NCBI GenBank assembly: GCA_032871835.1
Contig: CM065296.1
Coordinates: forward strand, 13,160,001 to 13,224,000
Reading direction: 5' to 3'
From: Dipteronia dyeriana
Taxonomy: Eukaryota > Streptophyta > Magnoliopsida > Sapindales > Sapindaceae
Length of the DNA: 64,000 nucleotides
Part shown: one piece after another, positions 46,508-57,823 of the stretch
How positions within the stretch are numbered: position 1 is the stretch's first letter
Layout of the letters: the number at the start of each line of letters is the position of its first letter
Translations under genes and position numbers: made by a program
The notes under the pieces: model-generated
Seen by the model: only the letters and a program-made list of their open reading frames with translations
Databases searched by the model: none
Told to the model about the DNA's origin: nothing

Positions 46508-47860
46508 ATGAGTGGCATTGAGATGTTAGAGGGAGATTTGACCTCCAAAATTGAAAGGGAGGAATATGACTCCAATGAGGAGATGACTCTCATGGTTGAG
46601 AGATTTAGGAGATTCACAAAATCTCAAAATAAGGGTATGACCTCCAAAATGAAAGAGGAAAAGAAAATGTCAAGGAAAAGTGACCCTTGCCTTGAATGTG
46701 GTGGAATTGGCCATAAAGCCTCCAAGTGTAGTAACTTGAAATACAAGAATGAAGGAGTTGGTATGATCGCTACTCCATGTGTTAGTGAAGAAGAAGTTAT
46801 TGAAAGTTGTTCCACAAGCTCGGATGAGTGTGTGAACAACTACCGTGCATTTCCGGTTTCCTTCCATGAAGAAACACAAACCACCATCAAATGTGTGTCA
46901 CTTGAAGAGTTCAAAATTAGTGACTTGGAGTTTGGAAACGGAAGTGGAGCATGCTTGAGTGAAGCAAGCCTTGATGATATGACTCTCACAAACACAAGTG
47001 GGAGAAGCCTTGATAGCAATGACACATGCTCCGGGAACTCTTGTGATAATGTGGTTGATTATCAAGAGTTAGTTGATTCTCTTTAAAAGTCCTTGATGGA
47101 GAAAGATAATGATATCCTTAGATTGGAAAAGGATAATCTTCAACTACAAGCCAAGTTGACTCACTTGGATGAAGAAGTGAGATGTGTAAAAGAAAGTGAA
47201 GGCAAGTTGAAGATGGAACTTGTAGATGCAAGAAGTACAATTGCTATGATGACTTCGGGTCCGGAAATGATTGGCATTGAATCAAAGCCAAATGACAAGC
47301 AAGGGCTTGTTCTTGTACGTGATGAGACCACATCATCCTTGGACAAAACTACAATTGTGAAGGAGATTGCTCATATTTGTCCACCTAGGTCTCAACACCC
47401 CAAGAAGATTCTTGTTGTGGGTGAATCTTATAAGAGCTTAACCTTGAAGATGCTTCCAAGGAAACAAGCTCAACCTTAACCCTTGAGGATGCCTCAATCA
47501 ATGATCAATCAACCTTTGAGGCAAGTCACTCATGCTCAACCACAAACGCACCAACATCCGGCGAATGTTCCAAGTACAAACCAACCGGTGCAACATCAAA
47601 GACAAACTCATCAACATGACCATGTCTCGATAAGTACTAAATGCAATGGTATGAATTCTTCTTTTATACCTACTTGTCATTATTGTGGTATGATTGGTCA
47701 CATTCGACCAAAATGTATTAACTACATTAGAAAATGTAGAATTGATAGCATGAGAGAAAAGAAAATGAACCGTAAGGCTAATTTGCATGATTCTAGGAAA
47801 CCTAAAGACTTGAAGATTTTAACCACTAAAATTAAAAAGGTGGAATCTAGGTGGGTTTAG
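46508..47860 (+). pseudogene. Reduced gag of element B (capsid domain missing)
   Basis: One reading frame from MSGIEMLEGDL at 46508 to the stop ending at 47860, broken only by TAA at 47084-47086 and 47477-47479. Compared with element A the UBN2-like capsid region is absent: the N-terminus jumps straight to EEYDSNEEM. It keeps a first knuckle, CLECGGIGHKASKC (about 46687-46730), an acidic Ser-rich stretch, a coiled coil (MEKDNDILRLEKDNLQLQ, near 47093), and a second knuckle, CHYCGMIGHIRPKC (about 47674-47715). It would not form a capsid on its own; the retained parts bind RNA in typical Gags. Confidence 0.75.
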
Positions 47861-49155
47861 AAAGATTGAACCCGAGTGCAATCATGATCATATGTCACCC
47901 TTGGATACTATTGAGTCCAATGAACTTGGTATGTCCAGTGGGATTTGCCCCTTACCTTGATACGGTTCGGTTTGTGACCCCATTTGGGGAGCTCAAGCAA
48001 AGATAGCGAACTTGCATGATTTGATATATGCAAAAAGTTAATTTGTTTTATGCTCTTTTGATAATTGGTTGAGATTCTTGGTTGAACATATGCTTATATG
48101 TTTTTTAATAAGTGTGCACCATTGCTTTGTTTGCAATCCATTTCATATTTATGTTCAAACATGCGTTTTTGGACTAGAAGATTGAATTGGGAAAGTACAT
48201 TTGAATGACCTATAATTTATCTCCATGACATGTGAACTTGCTATTAATGACATGATTTAAAATGATATGCATGAATTGAGTTTGATTGATTTAATGCAAA
48301 TGTGTGTGAGTGTAAATGAGATGACTAATCAATAAGGATCTTGTATCCATGCAATTAATAAGGATTTTATATTCAAATTAGTCTTCTCTCTTTTCTTAAT
48401 GGTAAAACAAGACTACTATCATACAGATAATTATCCGGAAAAATAAAAAAGGGTGCAATAGTCGCTCATGTCTTGATTTGCCGTTAAGGATTGATATAGT
48501 TGCTTTATTTTTAAAATTTTGGAAACTATATCTAGTTTGCTTATGACAAAAGGGTACAAATTGGTTTGAATTCTATTGGAAACCCTTTTGATGTTTGCTT
48601 TTCCAAATACCATTTGTTTTGGATTTGAATGCAACATGTCTTGCTTGCAAAGCATCATTGTCATACATTTTTTTTAAAATCAAACTCCTTGAATCTCTCT
48701 TAATTACTTATGTTGCATAAAGTCCGTTTATATGATTATGCATTGTAATTATGCCAATAGCTCTCATTGCTAAAGCAACCCGATAGGGGGAGCTCATTTG
48801 CCTATCTCATGACAAAAAGGGGGAGAAGTCTTGAGAAATATAGGGGGAGAAATGGTTATACTTTGGGGAGAGAGTAACCCATTTAGGGGGAGCATTGCAC
48901 GTGCATTTGTTTATATTGCTTTATTGAGTGCAATTGCTTTTTATGTTTGTTCACCTCACATGCACTTGTTCTTGGAAAGTGCTTTCTTACAATTGTGTGT
49001 AATTATGATGATCTACGAAGAGATTGAAGACCTTGAAGAGTTAGATTCTTAGGTATCTCTTTTTGTAACGTAGAATGGACTCTCATGAACAATAGCTAGA
49101 TTATTTTTTGTCTTGTGAGTGGTTGCTTTGTCATGAAATAGCCAAAGGGAGAGAT
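47861..49155 (+). other. Noncoding internal block and polypurine tract of element B
   Basis: About 1.3 kb without a supported protein. Near 47975-48020 CCCATTTGGGGAGCTCAAGC and GCGAACTTGCAT match the block after gag in element A. The short open frame at 48831-49052 lacks known motifs. GGGGGAGAA/GGGGGAGC runs occur at about 48785-48895. The polypurine tract AAAGGGAGAGAT lies just before the 3' LTR at 49156. Confidence 0.6.
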
Positions 49156-51255
49156 TGTAAGGGCCTCAATTTTATGATTGGCTTATTTCATGACAAACTA
49201 CACCACATTGGGATGATTATGTAATGGGTAGCTTAGGACCTCATTGGCAAGCTTCCAAGCATCTCCATGACTTCAAGAGCAAAATGTATATTCACTTGAC
49301 TTTGCCTCTTGAAGAGTTTAGGAGCACACACACACCTCATGCATGTTTTGTTGATCTTGCATTTGTATTGATATTGTTTATATGTGTGTATCTCTTCACA
49401 ATCACACTTGCACTTCATTTATAGATCTAAGTCTGGTATTATATTGTGTTCGTACTTGCACGATGGTGTGTTTGTTTTAGCGTATTGAGTGACCATATGA
49501 GAAGGTCTCAATCTTCTCTTGAATTGGTTATATGGAGTAAGGTGTCTAGTTTCAAAAGAGTGTATTTCAATGATTTAAATGTTTTTCAAAACTGACCTTT
49601 GTATGGTCTTGTGATCATATCTTTTTATATAAAGATTCAAAATGAGTTTTCAAAATTTCTATACAAACTAGACATCCATACCTTTCCAACGGTATATTAT
49701 TCATAATATTTCATGACCGTTTGGATTGGTTTTGAAATCTCCAAAGTGACCACAAAAACATGGCATCTCTGTTGTTGTTTGTTTCTGACCTTTGGTCACT
49801 AAAATGGCCATAACCTTTTCTACAGACATCCAAATCATGTTTTTTAAATTGGAGTAGAAAGTAGACTTCTATACCTTTCCAACGGTATATTATATGAAAG
49901 GTTTGGAAGTCGTTTGGTCATGTTTTGGGTCGCTCGAAGCTCGAGCTGTTGTGCTGTCTAGCGTGTACCGCGGCCTATACCGCTTTTGGTGCCATGCCTA
50001 GCCAGTGACCTAGGCAACGGTAATGTCCAGCCGTGCCATGCTGCACAAGACCGCGGTCTGGACACTTGCATAGGCCGCGGCATGCACAACGGTCATGCCG
50101 AAACTTTGTTTTCTTCATCCAAAACGATGTCATTTCACTTAGACATTATAAATACATCCTTAACTCATCTTCTTCATGAGAATGCCTCTCAAAAATGAAC
50201 CGTAGAGTGAGAGAGAGAGTTTCTTGAGAGAGAAAGCTTCATTAATTAACTCTCCAAACCCAAAACCCATCTCCATCTTGCATCATTCTTCATCATATGA
50301 GCATGGGTGTTCTTGGTTTGATGACTAGGTAAGTAAGAACTTCATTGAATATCTTTTATTGTTCTTCTTACTCTAGATTAGATGTTTATTGCATGATTAA
50401 AAACTTAGACTCTAGTTATTGCATATATTTAAAAGTCTTGATAACATGATTGGGTTTGTTTGTTGATAGCTTGAATTTATGACATATTTGCCCTTCTTGG
50501 TAAGTCTCTATGCATTGCATTTAGACATTATTGATTAGGTCATATTATTTGCATTTTGATGATTGCATTAATGACCATGCCATGCTTAATGACAACATAT
50601 GTTGAAAAGGCCTTGTTTGATAACTAGGATATAATGTTGCATAACTATATCTAGTTAAGTCTTTATGAACATTCATTTAGACATTGATATCTAGGAATTG
50701 TACTTAGTGACATTCTTAAATTCCTAGATAAGCATTTAGTGTTTTGCCTAGCATTATTTGCATGTTTGAATATTTCATCATATTCATATAGGTTGTTGAA
50801 CTCTTCATTGAGTCAAGTCTTGTGGCTTCGGTGTAAAGTTGCAAAAGCAAGGGAAGTATTGCAACCAAGGGTGGGTTGACAAGCAATTGGTCGGGTGCCA
50901 CTGTAAAAGGCCCAAGGGGGTAGAGTAGAAGGCGTTCACGTCAAGAGTAGTGTATCAGGGGATATCACTAGGGACTGAACCAAGTGTGGTGAGTGGCGAT
51001 GTCCATAGCCTGAGGTTGTCGAGAGTGAGAGTCCGATAATCACTTGAGGGTGTAACCTTTTATTCATATAGTGGATTTCTGTGACCGAGTGTGGCACACT
51101 TAACAGCCCATGGTTTTTCCCATTTGAAGGGTTTCCATGTTTACATCTTGTGTTATTTTTATTTTCGCACCGTACACTTGATGTTGTATGTTTGTTTTAT
51201 TTTGAATATTGACTAATCAAGAAAAATTGGTAATTGACTTGATTAAAACCTATTC

Positions 51256-51289
<34 letters not shown>

Positions 51290-51326
51290 CCTTTAGGTTT
51301 AGACACACGTTTTTAAGGAACTTTCG
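49156..51326 (+). repeat. 3' LTR of element B (2171 bp, single unit)
   Basis: Starts TGTAAGGGCC and ends ACTTTCG, where the expected CA has become CG, before the TCACT duplication. It carries one copy of the unit (50611-51326) with a 30-base C-tract near 51257-51286, and a TATA box at 50147-50154. It has the 20-bp segment missing from every unit of the 5' array, as does the LTR of element A. Confidence 0.9.
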
Positions 51327-51331
51327 TCACT

Positions 51332-51657
51332 CATTTGATAGAATTAGATGGAATAATCATTAGTGTAACAGTTTTCACTAAAAATGGTCATTATGAAACC
51401 AATTCCTCATCTAATGACCATTTTGATAGTGGTGATCCAAATTGATGGTCACTAGGGTTATTATCCCCAAAAATATATATTATCAGAGTTTTGTTCTAAT
51501 AAAACGATAACTCATCACATAAATGGTGAGAGGTTCAAATCCAACCATACACACTTTACAAGTATATGTGAGGAGTTTTCTTTTCTGGTTGTTGGATTGT
51601 TATTTCTTATAAAAGTAGATATTCGGATTGCATATGTATTGTTTATTCTGAATAGAT
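51332..51657. other. Flank of element B, no gene seen
   Basis: AT-rich. GGTTCAAATCC at about 51531-51541 looks like an RNA polymerase III B box, but no A box at a suitable distance is seen. Confidence 0.4.
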
Positions 51658-51660
51658 TAA

Positions 51661-52403
51661 GGCCCAATTCGGCATTGCTGTGCTGTGGGGATAAATGCTT
51701 TTAAAATTGCTGTGGGGGGAATTGCTTTTGAAATTGTTGTGAAAAAAATCAGCTGAGTGTTTGATAAACTGATTTTCAAAAGTGCTGTGAGAACTAAAAA
51801 CAATTTCAATGTGTTTGGTAAACTGAAATAAAAAGTCTTGTGAGTGTAAAATTACTAAAAAGACATAGACATCTAAATGGTACTAATGTGTTATACTTTA
51901 CATTTTTCTTATTTATTTGTGTTTAATGTTAAGTGTTATATAATTATGGTCATTTATTGAATTTATTAGCCACATTTTTTATTCTACTTTATTTAATTTA
52001 TTAGCCACATTTATTTATTTATTTATTTATTTTATTCTACTTAATTTTTTTATTTCATTTTTATTCTACTTTATTGAATTAATTATCCAATTTTTTTTAT
52101 ACAGTTATGGTAACATTTTTTTTTGTACAGAAATATAAGTCCAATTTTTTTTGTTAAATTTCGTTAAAGGTAAGGACAAAGTTGGAAAGTTAGTAAAATT
52201 TCATTTAATATCACTGTAGTGTGTTTTCTAAAAGTAGAAACCAAAATCCAAAAGCATGTATTTGTAGTTTCTTAAAAACTCAGTTGAGAGAAGCCAAAAG
52301 TGACCAAAAGCACTTCCTCGCTATTTTACCAAACACCCTGTCTTAGGTCCATAATCACTTTTGGTCCCAAAAGAAAGTTGGGGAAAAAATACCAAACTGG
52401 GCC
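51661..52403. mobile_element. PIF/Harbinger-like (Tourist-type) MITE, 743 bp
   Basis: The ends GGCCCAATTCGGCATT and AATACCAAACTGGGCC are inverted repeats over 16 bp with three mismatches. Both flanks are TAA (51658-51660 and 52404-52406). The interior has paired words such as AAAAGTG and CAAAAGCA, and is otherwise AT-rich. No transposase. Confidence 0.75.
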
Positions 52404-52406
52404 TAA

Positions 52407-53047
52407 GTAAACCATAATGTAATAGTTCTTGTAATATTTTTCAAAAAAATAGAAACAAAACTAACATGGGTGGACTGTATCAACGACTGCAAGCACAGCC
52501 CTTTAAGGACTGGATTGAATAGCAGAAACAAAGGTAGGTGTACTTAGTATTAGATAGGGTTCATCTAGCAACACTAGTACTTTTAGTCTGGCTACTGGTT
52601 AAAGCCCATCCCAATAACTATGCAATGCAAATGAAAGCAGAGAGAGAGAACATTCACACAATTCCATGAAAAGTATCCACCTACATTCGCCTTAAAATTG
52701 ACGACCGCAGATTAAAATAATCACGTCGGTCATATAAATTGACAACATTGAGGCGGTGTATCAGATTGTCACGTTTTGTACGAAATCAAGAAAACCTTTG
52801 ACTTACTTTTGCTTTTTCCAAAACGGCACTTCTTGCAATTGCCGTTTTGCCGTTGCGTTGTAATAATGGCAACTTACCGCCAGCTGGCAAGCTACTGTGA
52901 TTGGCAGGTGTTTGGACTTTGGAGTTCGTTACTTTTGACCCCCTCTAAATGACTAAATGATATTTTTTGTTACGAGATCCTTAGAAACTTAAAAACTTTA
53001 TCTATAAATATTTCGTAATCACATTTGTTGTAGGGATTTTTTGGTAG
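52407..53047. other. Intergenic stretch, no feature seen
   Basis: Between the MITE and the end of element C. No protein, RNA gene or repeat could be supported. Confidence 0.5.
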
Positions 53048-53804
53048 TGTTGACAGTAATTTTTAGATTAACCTTCCATCACACAATTAATATATAATGA
53101 TAACCAATTGAAAGCTAAAGTGGAAAGAATATAAATAAGACATAAAGTTTTTTAATAAGAATTCACTATGTTAAGAGAAGGTTACACACTCAATCTCCTT
53201 CTCCCTTGCCCTCTTGCTAGTCAAATTGCGTTAACCACTTTATGAGTATTTTTAGGGTCCGTTTATACACACATAGAACCCTAACTCCTAATGTACACGT
53301 AAAGAAAATCTTTGTCATTTAATGAAATTTTGACTTCTTAGAATCGTACTCTCTTTCCTTCCTATTTGGAGTTGATTTGTTTTTCAATTATCTTTAAATC
53401 TCTTTCCTAATCTAGACTCTGATATATATATCGAAGGAAGTTTATTTCCTTATCAGAATGTACTTCCAGTAGCCTTGTTCAAATCAGACTCTTTTTCAAC
53501 GTATTCGAGTTGTGATTCCATCGAATCTGGGTGCTATCCAAGTGTCATGCGTCTGATCACCTATTTTACCGACCATTCTTGTTTCCCCTCGATCAGCGAT
53601 TCAGCCCTACCTTGGCCCCGACCATCTTGACGACCTAATCGGATTTACTAACCCGATCATCTGTGTAATCTTAGTCAGAGGACTGATCGGGTTTTCTCCG
53701 CCCCACTTGGGTTGGCTTAATCTGATCGTCTTCTAGTGATGTGGCACCCCGACCCTAGTCTTTTGTTGACGTGTCGCATCATCTAGAATTTACCAATAAT
53801 AACA
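53048..53804 (-). repeat. 3' LTR of element C (757 bp)
   Basis: On the minus strand it starts TGTTATTATTGG at 53804 and ends CTGTCAACA at 53048. A polypurine tract, TTAAGGGGGG, is at 53805-53814. It matches the LTRs of D and F. The usual TATAAATA box is altered here (GTATAAAC near 53260). Confidence 0.85.
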
Positions 53805-54231
53805 CCCCCCTTAAAAATACAAGACCGAGTATCTCGTTCAAAATGGAACTCATTCGGCAAAGTATGTTTAACCTATTATTATTTTTTGTCGTGGTATTCA
53901 TAAATGCGCATTTAATGCTTTGCGGCTGAATGTTAATGTCAATCAAGCTTATTTCGGCTGACGCAATCATTTAGCCACTTTTTTGAATTTCAAATGGCGC
54001 ATGTTTTTTGTTCCATGTACATCTACCCCCATTCGCGCCTAGTGATGTGAACGTGTTCTTATGACATCATCTGTTCCTATATATAGCTCAAGGACTTTCA
54101 TTTTTTCCTCAAGGCTTCATAGTGCTTCTTCGCAAAAAAAAAAAAAAACCCTAGCCTTTTGCCCTCTCTAGATTCTTGCTTTTCTTTGCTTCTAAACTTG
54201 TGTCTCCACTATACTCAATTGTACTCCAGGT
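53805..54231 (+). promoter_or_regulatory. Candidate antisense promoter and leader in element C
   Basis: ATGACATCATC (54061-54071) precedes CTATATATAG (54077-54086), and the ATG of the antisense gene follows at 54232. The same pair, with the exact TGACGTCA, is found in element F. The position between the 3' LTR and the antisense gene fits a promoter reading away from the LTR. The remainder is AT-rich. Confidence 0.6.
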
Positions 54232-57200
54232 ATGGACCCAACTCTTCGCTATAGATATTTTGAACTTCTCATGCATGCCATCGAGGCTAGCGATACGAGA
54301 ATATTGCTAGGCTTGAGACTATTCTTAAGGGGCGTTTTCCTTCATCTCAACCCGTCGCTTTAAACGAGATTATTCTATGGCCCGTCTCGGATTTTTTACT
54401 TTTTCTTCTAACCCTCTTGGTTCCACTTCTGTTGGTGTCTATTCAGATATGTTGAAGACAACACGGCAAACTTCTAGTCTTCTAAAGAGATTGTCCGTCT
54501 GGCGAACGAATTAAAGATAGCTTCCTAGACATTGAAGATGAAGGATGTCTCGAGGGAATGGTGGGCTCACATGCTAAGATTTACGGTGGACCATCCTTGG
54601 GTCTTCGACCTCAACATAAATATAGTGACGGACAAAAAACTTGCGAAGTTTAGAGACCGGTTCGACCTCTCTCGCTCGGTGAAGCTGTCCTACAGTGGTG
54701 ATCACATAGTGTGGAACCCACCCCTTGGTGCAATTGTGATTTATAGGGTTATGCTGTCTTCTGGGGTCACTTTCCCTTTGTAGCCTTTCATTGCCCGTTT
54801 CTTGGCAGACGCAAGTGTTGCCCCCGCTCAACTGACCCCCAATTCGTATCGGATGTTGATCAGTCTATGGCATTTGTAGAGAAAGATTAGGGCAAAACAC
54901 CCCCCGACCCCTTAGGAGATACGTAATTTTTATACTTTGGGTTAATCAGATACAGGTGGGACTTTTTATCTCCAGTCGATGTCATCAAGCAGTTGAATTC
55001 CTTACAGTAACAAGGAAAAACCTACCCCTCCAACACATACAGATCACAAAGGTTTCATCTGAGGGTTTCCTTCTTCCAATAACTATTTGAAGAACAACTG
55101 GTTCTTTGTCAGCGTAGACTGGGGTGAGGTCATCGTGGCCGATCCATCCTATCGATTAAACCAAAGTAGCGTCCCAGGGTATTTCTGTAGCCTCGAGCTA
55201 TGGAACAAAGATGCACCAGTTATGACCAGGGAACAAGCCGATACAATCATTAAAGCAGCCCAGACTCCTTGGGAGATCATGTACTGTCGCAGCTTATACT
55301 CAGAGAAGGAGTTGATTGAAATGAGTCTCTTTCTCGAGATATTCACCCGATGCAGGCATCATAAGTCTCTGTCTTTAAACTTTTTGGTGATTGCTTACAT
55401 TTTTGCTCATTATTTTCCATGATGCCTTTCTTTTTAGTATATGAACTGGACATCATCGTTGGCGAGCGGGCAGAAAAGGCTAAGAATCTTGATCTGGTGA
55501 GCAGGAAAGCGGCTACTGATCAAATGGTTTAAGGCAATTCTCCATCGGAACATGACTTGGTGGAACATGTGTACGAGTCCGATCGTGATTTCTCGACGGT
55601 TCTTATTGTCCAGGCTGTAGCAAGCTATCATGATTCCCCTCCCTCTCGAAGCGGTCGGAGGGGATCATCTAGAGATAGGTCCGGTCGGGTGCATTCCTCT
55701 ACAAAGGGGTCTAACCGTGAGAGGTCCAACAAGGAAAGATCGAGCCGAGATAAGTCCATAAAGGACATGTGGAGTTGAGAGGAGCCAAATATGGGTAAAT
55801 CCCATAGGACCGGGTCTAATGAAAATGCCCCCGGTATTAAAGTAGCCAAGATAGTCGAGGGATCTTCTGCCCCCGAGGCCATCCGTAAAAGGATGGAGAT
55901 CCCTAGTGATGCTAATTCATTACCATCTCGGCAGAGGTTGCCCCCCTTATTTTTGATGAGGAGGATGATAATCAGAGGACCTTAACTGAGTTGATTCTAA
56001 AGGAGCGGCGGTCAAAGAAAAGGGTGATTGGGTGGTTTCGACGTCTTTTACTATCCCATCTGAACCAACCAAGGCCACCGAAGCAACAATACCTCCAACT
56101 TATCCATTGCCTTATCAGATTCAACCTAGCCGTTCCCCAACGGGACTCCTATCACATAGTCCGGGGATGGCTCCCATAGAGTTTTTGGTTAAATGCTAGA
56201 TAGTCTTCTCTGACTCAGACTTCGATGACGGGGAGCGTAACCCAAAAGAGCAATTTATTGATGGTGATCTGCTGGACGTCACAGAGGAATAAATGCTTGG
56301 ACTGGTGCTGAAGTTAAAGACTGTTTCTATAGTTAAATTAGTTGAGGATGTTCAAGCAACCCAGAATAAGGGTATTCCTCCTCTTACACCACCTGGATCC
56401 CTTCGTAAGGATGGTGTCAATGAAGGTCAAGTTCTTAAGGGGCAAAGTTGTAAAGCTCTTATGGTTGCCTCTTAGGCTGGTGAAAGTATTGTGGTCTCAC
56501 AGACGTCAAACACTGATGCCCCGACCCTTCCTGTGACGCTTCCAACTACCTTTGCTTCTGGCCACGACCGATCCATCTCGTCGGTGATTCCAGATGCTCT
56601 AGCTTTTGGGTCCCCTCACTCAAGCAATTTTTGAGTTGACCCTCTTTCCATTCTTTGCTCCATGTCAGCCGGCGAAGGGTATATTGGCGATGGTTACTAG
56701 AAGGGGGCCAAGACGGCTAGTCCCTAAGAGTGGGTCCACATGATTTTCAACAATGGAATTTTTGTAAGTGCCTTTTGCATCGTCTTTTGCATGTATACCT
56801 TTTGACTTCTCTAAAAAAAAAATTAGACGGTGAAGAAGCTGATCCGGGCCTTGGCTGATTAGAAGAGGCAGGCTACAGAGATATCTCAATTGAAGAAGGC
56901 TCTCACCAAAAAAGATGATGCCCTCAAGTCTTTCTCTGCCAATGCTTCCATAGTTAAGCAATATGAGGGCCATCTGAAAGCCTAGCTACTACTAAGCTTG
57001 CCCTAAGAAATACCATATCGAATGTCCAGGGTAAGGCTTCGATGTCTGAGGCAACCCTTAGGCAGCTTACCATGAGGAATGTCAAGCTAGATGCCAAAGC
57101 TGAATTGCTGAATGCTTAACGTCGAGGGCCATCATGGTTAAGATAGTTGTCAAGAAAGCCTAGAAGGAGACCCAACTTGCTCAATACACCTTTACATCTG

Positions 57201-57823
57201 CCCAACAGGTCATGCTTGAAACACAACAGACATCTGAGGAGGCTCATATTCATTATAAACTCTTAGACAAGGACTTGGAGCAACAACAAGTCAGTATGAA
57301 GGTGTTTTCTCAAGAGGCTAGGTCGGTCCTTAAATTCCAGAACGTAGACCGCTATAAAAGATCCCCAGCTTTTGATACCGTCATGCGGAGGGAATTTGAG
57401 AGGGGACTGACTACCGCTCATACTTTCATCAAGGGTAAAAGGAGATCCTCAAATGAGGCTTGTCGCAAATGGGACAAAATTATAAAAAAACACAAGGATG
57501 AGTCCCTTGAACCTATAAGGAATCAGAGGATTTATTGGAGGGCCTACTGCCGGTCCATCGGAAAGGATCCTCACCCCATGCATCTGGTGATTCCTTCAAC
57601 GTCTTCTCTATTGGTTTTCCATACCAATGAAGAAAGCGGCGCCTTAACCAAGGGGGCTAATGTTGGTCTTTCACTGGGAATGGACTACTCTTCCTTTATG
57701 GCCGATGAACCCGGGGATAATATCATTTGGCTAGATTTTGAATACATAAGCCAAGACTATGGTGATGATCTTCATCCTGACGGTTCTAGGCCTGAATGTC
57801 CCTTTAACGCCCCAGATGCTTAA
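54232..57823 (+). pseudogene. Antisense gene of element C (PF04195-like domain, basic region, coiled coil)
   Basis: Starts MDPTLRYRYFELLMHAIE. Parts in order: FRDRFDLSRSVKLSY and VMLSSGVTFPL with PFIARFLADAS (54640-54830), resembling the PF04195 'putative gypsy type transposon' domain; KNNWFFVSVDWGEVIVADP (55087-55340); a possible intron ending at TTTTTAG (55438); an Arg/Ser-rich basic stretch (SGRRGSSRDRSGR, 55640-55780); a Pro-rich segment; an intron at 56764-56826 (GTAAGT...TTAG); a coiled coil (56827-57300); and a C-terminal part with RAYCRSIGKDP, ending NAPDA at 57823. In-frame stops at 56290-56292 and 56698-56700 are shared with D. The basic region could bind nucleic acid, but this is a guess. 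Function unknown. It is transcribed against pol. Confidence 0.7.

Larger units (their letters stand above)
40118..51326 (+). mobile_element. Element B: gag-only copia-type LTR retrotransposon with amplified 5' LTR
   Basis: The 5' LTR (40118-46387) starts TGTAAGGACC, and the 3' LTR (49156-51326) starts TGTAAGGGCC. The element is flanked by a 5-bp duplication, TCACT (40113-40117 and 51327-51331). A primer binding site follows the 5' LTR, then a reduced gag (46508-47860), a noncoding block and a polypurine tract. No pol gene is present in the 2.8-kb interior. The two LTRs differ by 4099 bp, all explained by six extra copies of the LTR 3' half. Element A is the same type. Confidence 0.92.

Noticed and set aside
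51520..51560. GGTTCAAATCC as a tRNA or SINE B box
   Set aside because: No A box at the right distance, no cloverleaf and no poly(A/T) tail or flanking duplication.
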